DNA from: Treponema sp.
GTDB taxonomy: Bacteria > Spirochaetota > Spirochaetia > Treponematales > Treponemataceae
Direction: 5' to 3'
Length of the DNA: 64,000 nt
Assembly (NCBI GenBank): GCA_017525605.1
Contig: JAFXSM010000027.1
Span: 18,027 to 82,026 of the forward strand
Part shown: piece by piece, positions 57,127 to 64,000 of the stretch
Numbering within the stretch: the stretch's first letter is position 1
How the letters are laid out: each line of letters opens with the position of its first letter
Made by a program: the position numbers and the translations under genes
Notes under the pieces: generated by a model
Told to the model about the DNA's origin: nothing
What the model saw: only the letters and a program-made list of their open reading frames with translations
The model's database searches: none

Positions 57127-57795
57127 ATGAATGATGTTCGAATTATCGAGGTGAAGGAGAACGTGCTTGCGGACAACGACAAGGAAGCACAGATTCTCCG
57201 CGAGAAACTTCACTCGAAGAAAACTTTTCTTATGAACCTTATGTCGTCACCAGGAAGCGGAAAGACGACGACGCTGTTGCGAACGATTGAATCCCTGAAA
57301 GACAAAATCAGAATCGGAATCATGGAGGCTGACATCGATTCGGATGTCGATGCGAAAAAAGTTGCGGATGCTGGCGTAAAGTCGATTCAGCTGCACACTG
57401 GCGGAATGTGTCATCTTGACGCTGCGATGACGGAGCAGGGCCTGAACGAGCTTGGCTGTGACGACCTGGACTTGGTCGTCCTTGAAAATGTCGGAAATCT
57501 CATCTGCCCTGCGGAATTCGACACTGGGGCCGCGAAGAACGTGATGATTCTTTCTGTTCCGGAAGGTCACGACAAGCCGCTGAAATATCCGCTCATGTTC
57601 AGCAAAGTCGATGCTCTCATCATCAACAAAATCGACGTGATGCCTTATTTCGACTTCGACATGGAAAAACTCCGCGAATACGTCGGAAATCTCAACAAAA
57701 ACGTGAAAATATTCCCGATTAGCGCGAAGAGCGGCGAGGGAGTCAAGGACTGGACGGACTGGCTTTTGGGCGAGGTTCAATCACACAACAAATAG
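57127..57795 (+). CDS. hypB: Nickel-insertion GTPase HypB
   Basis: 222 residues. The P-loop is MSSPGSGKTT (about 39-48). Further features are IMEADIDSDVDAKKV, HTGGMCHLDAAM with the metal-binding Cys/His, VLENVGNLICPAEFD and IINKIDV (G4). It lacks the His-rich nickel-storage stretch seen at the N-terminus of some HypB proteins. HypB passes Ni2+ with HypA to [NiFe]-hydrogenase or other nickel enzymes. It begins an apparent operon with the oxidoreductase, hypA and the DUF5692 gene. Confidence 0.95.
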   Translation: MNDVRIIEVKENVLADNDKEAQILREKLHSKKTFLMNLMSSPGSGKTTTLLRTIESLKDKIRIGIMEADIDSDVDAKKVADAGVKSIQLHTGGMCHLDAAMTEQGLNELGCDDLDLVVLENVGNLICPAEFDTGAAKNVMILSVPEGHDKPLKYPLMFSKVDALIINKIDVMPYFDFDMEKLREYVGNLNKNVKIFPISAKSGEGVKDWTDWLLGEVQSHNK

Positions 57796-57816
57796 GAACT
57801 ACTTAGAGGCAGAAGA

Positions 57817-60531
57817 ATGGCAGAAAAAGAAACAGTAAGACCTTTGATTTTGCAGCTTGGCCAGAAGATTACGGACCGGCTCGGAAGAAAAATCAACGAA
57901 AATGACCCTGAATATTGGGGACTGAACGAAATCGTGACGGACGAAATGGCGGAAGTCGCGCTGAAAATGGACGTGCGTAAGCCGCTCACATTGGAGCAGC
58001 TCGTCAAGAAAACTGGAAAGAGCGCGGAATATCTTGAGAAAATCATGATGGACATGGCGATGGCAGGTCTCATCGAGTACAACTGGGAGAATCCGAAGAG
58101 GGAGAAGCAGTACATTCTTCCTATGTATGTTCCTGGCAGCGCGGAATTCACGAACATGAACCAGAAGCAGCTTGAGGAGCATCCGAAACTCGGAAAATTC
58201 TTCGAGAGGATGAGTTTCGAGCCGCTCACGAAAGTCGTCCCGATGGTTCCGGAGGGCGGAGCCGGAATCGGTATGCACGTCATTCCTGTCGAAAAGGCGA
58301 TTGAGACCGAGAACCAGAGCGTTTCAGTCGAGCACATTTCTCATTGGCTCGACAAATACGACGGAAAATATGCCGCTTCTCCTTGCTCGTGCCGATTGAG
58401 CCGGAGAACGTTCGACGAGGGCTGCGCCGACGACCCTGAGGACTGGTGCATCGGTGTCGGCGACATGGCTGATTACCTTGTCGAGACGAAACGCGGTCAT
58501 TACGTCACTCGCGAAAAGGTCATGGAAATCCTCAAGCACGCCGAGGACTGCGGATTCGTCCATCAGATTACGAACATCGACGGCGAGAACAAGATTTTCG
58601 CAATCTGCAACTGCAACGTGAACGTCTGCTATGCATTGCGCACGAGCCAGCTTTTCAACACGCCGAATCTTTCCCGTTCCGCTTACGTCGCGCGTGTCGA
58701 GAGCGACAAGTGCGTTGCGTGCGGCCGCTGCGTCGAATATTGCCCGGCAGGTGCTGTCAAGCTCGGACAGAAGCTTTCGACGAAAGACGGAAAAATCAAG
58801 TATCCGAAGCACATTCTCCCTGACGACCATAAATGGAGCGAGGAGAACTGGGACGTGAACTACCGCGACACGAACCGCATAAACTGCTATCCGACAGGAA
58901 CTGCGCCTTGCAAAACTGCCTGCCCTGCGCACATCGGCATTCAGGGATATCTCAAGATGGCGAGTGAGGGGCGCTACACGGAAGCACTCGAACTTATCAA
59001 GAAAGAGAATCCGTTCCCGGCAGTCTGCGGCCGAATCTGCAACAAACGCTGCGAAACTGCCTGCACTCGCGGAACAATTGACGAAGCGATTGCAATCGAC
59101 GAAGTAAAGAAATTCATCGCGCAGAAAGATTTGGACTCGAAGACTCGTTTCATTCCGAAAAAAGTAATCCCTTCAAACCGCGGCGAATTCGAGCAGAAAA
59201 TCGCAATCATCGGCGGAGGACCTGCTGGCCTTTCGTGCGCGTTCTATCTTGCCGAGAAAGGCTACCGTCCGATTGTGTTCGAGAAAAACAAGGTCGCTGG
59301 CGGAATGCTCGTCTACGGAATCCCAAGCTTCAAGCTCGAAAAGGATGTCGTTCAGGCTGAAATCGACGTTATGAAAGAAATGGGCGTTGAAATCAGAACA
59401 GGAATCGAAGTCGGAAAGGACGTTACGATTGCCGCTCTCCGCGAGCAGGGCTACAAGGCGTTCTATATCGCAATCGGCTGCCAGGGCGGAAGAAAGGCCG
59501 GAATCGCTGGCGAGGATGCCGAGGGCGTTATGACTGCGGTTGATTTCCTCAAGGCTGTCGCCGACGACCACGAGTACAAAGTCAGCGGAAGAACTGTCGT
59601 CGTTGGCGGCGGAAACGTTGCGATTGACGTGAGCCGAACTGCATGGAGATGCGGCGGAAGTGACGTTCAGCAGTTCTGTCTTGAGCAGAGAAACGAGATG
59701 CCGGCTACTGTCGAGGAAATTGAGGAAGCCGAAGAAGAAGGAATCAAAATCAACTGCGGCTGGGGTCCGAAAGAAATCCTTACGAAAGACGGAAAAGTTT
59801 GCGGAATCGTCTTCAAGAAATGCGTTTCCGTAAAAGACGAGACCGGAAGATTCAGTCCGAAGTACGACGAGAACGAGACTGTCACAATCGAATGTGAGAA
59901 TGTCTTCCTCTCAATCGGACAGGCGATTGTCTGGGGCGATTTGCTCAAGGACTCAAAAGTTCAGCTCGGTCGCGGAAACGGAATCGTTGCGGATTCTGTC
60001 ACTTATCAGACTGCCGAGCCTGACATTTTCGCGGGTGGCGACGTTTACACTGGCCCGAAATTCGCAATCGACGCAATCGCGGCCGGAAAGAAGGCGGCCG
60101 TTTCAATCCACAGGTTCGTCCAGCCGCATTCTTCAATGACAATCGGACGCGACAAGCGTGAATTCATCGAGCTTGACAAAACGAACATCAAAGTCGAGGG
60201 CTATGACAACACTCCTCGTCAGGTTCCTGCAAAGAAGAGCGTTGGCAGCAAATTCGCCGAGACGAAGCTCTGCCTCACCGAGGAGCAGATTAAGAAAGAG
60301 ACTGCCCGATGTTTGAGCTGCGGTCAGAGTATTGTCGATGAGAACAAATGTATCGGCTGCGGTGTTTGTACGACGAAGTGCGCGTTTGACGCAATTCATC
60401 TTCACCGCGAGCACCCGAAGGCGAGCCGCATGATTGCAAGCGAGGACAAGCTCAAGGCGATTCTGCCGAACATGCTCAAGCGCGAGATAAAGATTCTCCT
60501 GAATCCGAACCGCAATTCAAAAGAGAAATAA
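57817..60531 (+). CDS. Large iron-sulphur / FAD oxidoreductase (GltD-like core)
   Basis: 904 residues. A possible winged helix lies at about 50-100. Cysteines follow at 190-211 and 264-271, then a ferredoxin cluster CVACGRCVEYC (299-309). A GltD-type Fe-S region has Cys 365, 369, 404, 408, 412 and 416. The FAD motif is IIGGGPAGLS (from 464), the NAD(P)H motif is VVVGGGNVAIDVS, and a C-terminal cluster is CIGCGVCTTKC. Such proteins move electrons between NAD(P)H and ferredoxin or a partner oxidoreductase. It is placed between hypB and hypA, so it may serve hydrogen or nickel-enzyme metabolism; the partner is unknown. Confidence 0.85.
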   Translation: MAEKETVRPLILQLGQKITDRLGRKINENDPEYWGLNEIVTDEMAEVALKMDVRKPLTLEQLVKKTGKSAEYLEKIMMDMAMAGLIEYNWENPKREKQYILPMYVPGSAEFTNMNQKQLEEHPKLGKFFERMSFEPLTKVVPMVPEGGAGIGMHVIPVEKAIETENQSVSVEHISHWLDKYDGKYAASPCSCRLSRRTFDEGCADDPEDWCIGVGDMADYLVETKRGHYVTREKVMEILKHAEDCGFVHQITNIDGENKIFAICNCNVNVCYALRTSQLFNTPNLSRSAYVARVESDKCVACGRCVEYCPAGAVKLGQKLSTKDGKIKYPKHILPDDHKWSEENWDVNYRDTNRINCYPTGTAPCKTACPAHIGIQGYLKMASEGRYTEALELIKKENPFPAVCGRICNKRCETACTRGTIDEAIAIDEVKKFIAQKDLDSKTRFIPKKVIPSNRGEFEQKIAIIGGGPAGLSCAFYLAEKGYRPIVFEKNKVAGGMLVYGIPSFKLEKDVVQAEIDVMKEMGVEIRTGIEVGKDVTIAALREQGYKAFYIAIGCQGGRKAGIAGEDAEGVMTAVDFLKAVADDHEYKVSGRTVVVGGGNVAIDVSRTAWRCGGSDVQQFCLEQRNEMPATVEEIEEAEEEGIKINCGWGPKEILTKDGKVCGIVFKKCVSVKDETGRFSPKYDENETVTIECENVFLSIGQAIVWGDLLKDSKVQLGRGNGIVADSVTYQTAEPDIFAGGDVYTGPKFAIDAIAAGKKAAVSIHRFVQPHSSMTIGRDKREFIELDKTNIKVEGYDNTPRQVPAKKSVGSKFAETKLCLTEEQIKKETARCLSCGQSIVDENKCIGCGVCTTKCAFDAIHLHREHPKASRMIASEDKLKAILPNMLKREIKILLNPNRNSKEK

Positions 60532-60876
60532 ATGCACGAGCTTGGAATCGTCTTTCACGTTATCAAACGGCTTGAGAATCTTGCGTCCGAGCAGAATCTT
60601 TCGGCGATACAAAGCGTGACGCTCGAAATCGGCGAGGTGAGCGGGGTTGTTCCGAGTTACCTTACCGACTGCTGGCAATGGGCTGTAAAAAAAACTAGCG
60701 TGATGCAGAACTCGGCTTTGAGAATCGAGACAATCAAAGCCGTGACGCTCTGCAATTCCTGCAAGCAAACTTACAGCACTGTTGAGCACGGAAAAACTTG
60801 TCCTTTCTGCAAAAGCGGGGACACTGTTCTTTCCGTGGGCAACGAGATGAATATAAAGGAAATTGAGGCGTGCTGA
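60532..60876 (+). CDS. hypA: Nickel chaperone HypA
   Basis: 114 residues, normal for HypA. It starts MHELGIV with the nickel-binding His2; the zinc site is two CxxC pairs, CNSC and CPFC. It delivers nickel with HypB. Its ATG directly follows the stop of the oxidoreductase gene without a gap, so the two are translationally linked. Confidence 0.95.
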   Translation: MHELGIVFHVIKRLENLASEQNLSAIQSVTLEIGEVSGVVPSYLTDCWQWAVKKTSVMQNSALRIETIKAVTLCNSCKQTYSTVEHGKTCPFCKSGDTVLSVGNEMNIKEIEAC

Positions 60877-60907
60877 TTTTTTTAGTATGTCTTTGGAGGA
60901 TTTTAAA

Positions 60908-61990
60908 ATGTTGTTTCAACTTTATGGTGACGGCGTTTTGTGGCAGCTTCTCGGCTGGTGCGCCGTTTTTGTCGGTCTGATTCTTGCGAACGAAACTGCA
61001 AGGCGGACAAAGGCTGGCGGAATCGCGCTTCTTGTTGCTCTTCCGCTCGGGCTCACTGTTTACTTCATCGTTGTCGCGCTTGCCGCAAAAGCAGGCGCAG
61101 AATGGGCGTTGAGAAACCAGACTTATCTGTACATGAACGGCTGGTTTCACTATGCGAAGCTGTATGCGGCGGACATCGGCTGTATCGGCTTCATGGTGCT
61201 CAAGTACAAATGGGGCAAGCTCGGAAAGTCTCACGCATTCAAGGCATGGCCTTTCGTAATCGTCGGAATCAATATCCTGATTGCAGTCGCGTCTGATTTT
61301 GAAAGCGCGGTCAAGGGCGGAAACCTCGCGGGCGGCTGGTGGAAGTCGAGCGAGAATGTCTGGCTCTACGGCGGCTGGTGGAACGTCGCGAACGGAATTG
61401 CAGGTCTCATCAACATTCTCTGCATGACCGGCTGGTGGGGAATCTATTCTTCAAAAGACAAGAATCATCAGGACATGCTCTGGCCTGACATGACAATCTG
61501 GTTCATCCTTGCATACGATGTCTGGAATTTCCAGTACACTTACGCGAACCTTCCGACACACACCTGGTACTGCGGTGTCGCTCTTCTCCTTGCTCCGACA
61601 TTCGCCGCTGCATTCTGGAACAAAGGCGGCTGGATTCAGAACCGCGCGAACACACTCGCTCTTTGGTGTATGTTCGCCCAGGTGTTCCCGCTTTTCCAGA
61701 TTAAGAATGCCACAGCAGTTTTGCCAACGCTTTACAAAGGAGCAAGCGAGGCCGGAATCAACGCATTCGACATGACTCAGATCAATTCCGTCGCGGAACT
61801 TGCCGCAAAGGGAATCACCGCGAATCCGGTTCCTCAGGGCGTTGTCTCGATGCTCGCGCTTGCAATCAACGTCGTCGCGCTCTTCGTGATAATCAAACGC
61901 TCAATCGCCGCAAAGAAAAACCCGTACACAAACGAGATTTTCGTCGGCACAAAAGACTACGACGAAGCAATGGCGAGAGCAGAGATTTAA
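60908..61990 (+). CDS. DUF5692 membrane protein
   Basis: 360 residues, very hydrophobic, rich in Trp, with about eight to ten membrane segments (starting LLGWCAVFVGLILANE). Conserved-looking elements are GGWWKSSENVWLYGGWWNVANG and ILAYDVWNFQYTYANLPTHTWY. It fits DUF5692, whose function is not known. The start at 60908 has GGAGG 8 bases before it; an upstream frame overlaps hypA. Its place after hypA suggests the same operon. Confidence 0.82.
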   Translation: MLFQLYGDGVLWQLLGWCAVFVGLILANETARRTKAGGIALLVALPLGLTVYFIVVALAAKAGAEWALRNQTYLYMNGWFHYAKLYAADIGCIGFMVLKYKWGKLGKSHAFKAWPFVIVGINILIAVASDFESAVKGGNLAGGWWKSSENVWLYGGWWNVANGIAGLINILCMTGWWGIYSSKDKNHQDMLWPDMTIWFILAYDVWNFQYTYANLPTHTWYCGVALLLAPTFAAAFWNKGGWIQNRANTLALWCMFAQVFPLFQIKNATAVLPTLYKGASEAGINAFDMTQINSVAELAAKGITANPVPQGVVSMLALAINVVALFVIIKRSIAAKKNPYTNEIFVGTKDYDEAMARAEI

Positions 61991-62038
61991 GGAATTCTGA
62001 TTTTTAGTTTGAATTTTTCTATTTCAAATTTTTAAGTC

Positions 62039-62110
62039 GAATATTGAGTTTTACGAATTAATGTTGAAAACAAGCGGAAGCTCGCTGCCGCTTGTTTTCA
62101 GCATTTACAT
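62039..62110. repeat. MITE-like hairpin element, copy 2; terminator of the hyp cluster
   Basis: GAAAACAAGCGG (62066-62077) pairs perfectly with CCGCTTGTTTTC (62088-62099). The flanking sequence (GAATATTGAGTTTTACGA, then CATTTACA) is similar to that at 39169-39190 and 39316-39325. It is a shorter relative of the element after pncB. 62111-62198 holds only an AT-rich stretch with a possible promoter. Confidence 0.7.
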
Positions 62111-62198
62111 TTTGTTAAAAATTACGTTCTTTCATGCACAAACTGTGTTCTGTTTGTAAAAGTATAAAAAACAGACGAATAATGATATATTTTCCCAT

Positions 62199-63764
62199 AT
62201 GGCAAAAGCAAAAAAACAAGTCAGCTTTGAAGACGCTCTCTGGGGCGCATGCGACAAACTTCGCGGAACAGTCGAACCAGCAGAATATAAACACGTTGTA
62301 CTCAGTCTCATCTTTTTAAAATTCGTAAATGATAAATTTGATGCCCGCCGTCAGGAGCTGAAGAATGAAGGCAAAGAAAAATATATAGATGTTCAGTCTT
62401 TCTATACTATGAAAAATGTTTTCTTTGTACCAGAAGAAAGTCGCTGGTCATTCATCATGCAAAATGCAAAACAGAATGATATTGCCCTTAAAATCGATAC
62501 TGCGCTCAATACAATAGAAAAACAAAATCCTTCATTAAAAGGCGCACTTCCAGATAACTATTATTCCCGACTTGGAATTGATGTTTCAAAGCTCGCAGCA
62601 CTCTTGGATGAAATAAATAATATTCAGACAAATGCAGATAAAGAAAACGACATTATGGGCCGTGTATACGAATACTTCCTTACAAAGTTTGCCCTTCAGG
62701 AAGGAAAAGGAAAGGGAGAATTCTACACGCCAAAATCTGTAGTAAATCTGATTGCAGAAATGATTGAACCATACAAGGGAAAAATCTATGACCCTTGCTG
62801 CGGCTCTGGTGGTATGTTTGTTCAGTCGCTTAAGTTTGTAGAAAATCATGCAGGAAACTCAAAAGATATTTCTGTATATGGTCAGGAAGGAACAACTACA
62901 ACCTATAAGCTTGCAAAGATGAATCTTGCAATTCGTGGTATTCCCTGTGACCTTGGAGAAAAAGCTGCAAACACTTTTACAAACGATCTTCATAAAGATT
63001 TGCGCGCTGATTACATAATGGCTAATCCACCTTTTAATCAGAAAGACTGGCGAGCGGAAAACGAGCTTGTAAACGATGCCCGCTGGAACGGCTATACAGT
63101 TCCTCCAACAAGCAATGCAAACTACGGCTGGATTTTGCACATGGTTTCAAAACTCAGCGCTAACGGAACCGCAGGCTTTCTTCTTGCAAACGGAGCTTTG
63201 AGCGGCGAAGGTCAGGAATTAGAAATCCGCAAACAGCTGATTGAAAACAATCTTGTAGAAGCAATCGTAATTCTTCCAAGAAATCTTTTTTATACTACCG
63301 ATATTTCAGTAACGCTTTGGATTTTGAACAAAAACAAAAAGAGCCGCACTGTTGAACAGAATGGAAAAATCAAAAACTACCGCAACCGCGAAGATGAAGT
63401 TCTCTTTATGGATCTTCGTCAGATGGGAAGTCCTTTTGAAAAGAAGTATATTGAACTTACCCAGGAAGACCGCGACAAAGTAACATCAACCTTCCACGCA
63501 TGGCAGCAGGCTGGTGCAAACGAAACTTACAAAGATATCCCTGAATTCTGCTACAGCGCAAATAAAAAGGAAATTGTCGAAAAAGGCTACAACCTGGTTC
63601 CAAGCCGCTACATTGAATTTGTAAACCGCGATGAAACTCAGGATTATGATTCTGCAATGAAGGCTCTTCAATCAGAACTGACAGATCTTCTCAAACTGGA
63701 AGAAGAAAGCAAAAAAGAACTGCTTGGTGTTTTCAAAGATTTGGGCTACGAAATTAAGCTGTAG
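62199..63764 (+). CDS. hsdM: Type I restriction-modification DNA methyltransferase (HsdM)
   Basis: 521 residues. The N-terminal HsdM helical bundle starts FEDALWGACDKLRGTVEPAEYKHVVLSLIFLKF. The SAM site is YDPCCGSGGMFVQS and the catalytic motif NPPF (MANPPFNQKDW), so it is an N6-adenine methylase. It works with HsdS and HsdR, which must lie beyond the window. The gene is more AT-rich than the hyp cluster, and a REP-like hairpin follows it. Confidence 0.95.
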   Translation: MAKAKKQVSFEDALWGACDKLRGTVEPAEYKHVVLSLIFLKFVNDKFDARRQELKNEGKEKYIDVQSFYTMKNVFFVPEESRWSFIMQNAKQNDIALKIDTALNTIEKQNPSLKGALPDNYYSRLGIDVSKLAALLDEINNIQTNADKENDIMGRVYEYFLTKFALQEGKGKGEFYTPKSVVNLIAEMIEPYKGKIYDPCCGSGGMFVQSLKFVENHAGNSKDISVYGQEGTTTTYKLAKMNLAIRGIPCDLGEKAANTFTNDLHKDLRADYIMANPPFNQKDWRAENELVNDARWNGYTVPPTSNANYGWILHMVSKLSANGTAGFLLANGALSGEGQELEIRKQLIENNLVEAIVILPRNLFYTTDISVTLWILNKNKKSRTVEQNGKIKNYRNREDEVLFMDLRQMGSPFEKKYIELTQEDRDKVTSTFHAWQQAGANETYKDIPEFCYSANKKEIVEKGYNLVPSRYIEFVNRDETQDYDSAMKALQSELTDLLKLEEESKKELLGVFKDLGYEIKL

Positions 63765-63767
63765 GAG

Positions 63768-63815
63768 ATGCTGAAACAAGTTCAGCATGACAGTCATTCC
63801 GAACTTGTTTCGGAA
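63768..63815. repeat. REP-like double hairpin
   Basis: Two hairpins in a row: ATGCTGAA-ACAAG-TTCAGCAT (63769-63789) and ATTCCGAA-CTTGT-TTCGGAAT (63796-63816), joined by GACAGTC. The two loops are each other's complement. It has the look of a repetitive extragenic palindrome pair. Confidence 0.65.
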
Positions 63816-63833
63816 TCTATATGGGAGAAGATT

Positions 63834-64000
63834 GTGAAAAAAGAAAATCCTTTTGAAATAGATTTTGAATCCTACATTCGCGAAGGTGAACCTGATAAAA
63901 AGGAAAAAAGCATCGCATGGTCAATTGCTACAGGTTTACAGCAGGTTGATGGCCTTACACCTTCAGCCTATTTGTATAAAACTGCTAAACGGAATATTGA
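63834..64000 (+). CDS. Start of a Fic-type antitoxin (VbhA-like) gene, cut by the window
   Basis: The GTG at 63834 follows GGGAGAA, and the frame stays open to the window end (55 codons). The segment KKEKSIAWSIATGLQQVDGL, then TPSAYLYKTAKRNIE resembles the antitoxin VbhA domain that inhibits Fic AMP-transferases, either as a separate protein or fused to Fic. Such genes are often inserted in type I restriction operons. Confidence 0.7.
   Translation, partial: MKKENPFEIDFESYIREGEPDKKEKSIAWSIATGLQQVDGLTPSAYLYKTAKRNI

Noticed and set aside
1..64000. CRISPR array, rRNA or tRNA genes
   Set aside because: No regularly spaced short repeats and no rRNA or full tRNA cloverleaf were seen by eye; a covariance-model scan would be needed to be certain.

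Overview
The window looks like a chromosomal segment of a Treponema-type spirochaete. This is inferred from the gene repertoire: tgt, HEAT-repeat and CapA-like secreted proteins, HrpA helicase, fused FeoA-FeoB, HypA/HypB and a DUF5692 membrane protein, with lipoproteins carrying loose spirochaetal lipoboxes. No rRNA or tRNA gene was seen, so the placement is not proven. Half of the window, 4096-36570, is a complete Mu-like transposable prophage.

Left flank (1-4095): the 3' end of tgt, an exported HEAT-repeat protein, a DUF3800 protein, and a small antitoxin-PIN toxin pair. Copies of a short terminator-like repeat are scattered between them. The flank ends in the first 38 codons of a gene that the prophage has split; its remaining 395 codons lie at 36579-37766, in the same frame.

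Prophage (4096-36570, 32.5 kb): its ends are set by an 8-bp flanking direct repeat, a 36-bp imperfect terminal inverted repeat, and exact in-frame restoration of the host gene if the element and one repeat copy are removed. The layout differs from Mu. Control and transposition genes (repressor, Ner-like, MuA, MuB, GemA, Mor) sit in the middle. The capsid/tail arm runs leftward (19589 to 5186) and the lysis/terminase/portal/gpF arm runs rightward (27588 to 34624). The left end carries a serine invertase and an invertible tail-fibre cassette. The right end carries a 600-bp region with no long ORF, holding structured, partly duplicated sequence, then small accessory genes.

Right flank (36579-64000): pncB with a long palindrome on its promoter, a MITE-like hairpin, manC, hrpA, capA, cobT-cobU, an XRE regulator facing a cell-envelope gene set whose first member has an in-frame amber codon, an ATPase with a DUF4143-type layout, a lipoprotein, an EamA transporter, feoAB, a hypB-oxidoreductase-hypA-DUF5692 cluster, and a type I restriction-modification hsdM followed by the start of a Fic-type antitoxin gene cut by the window edge.
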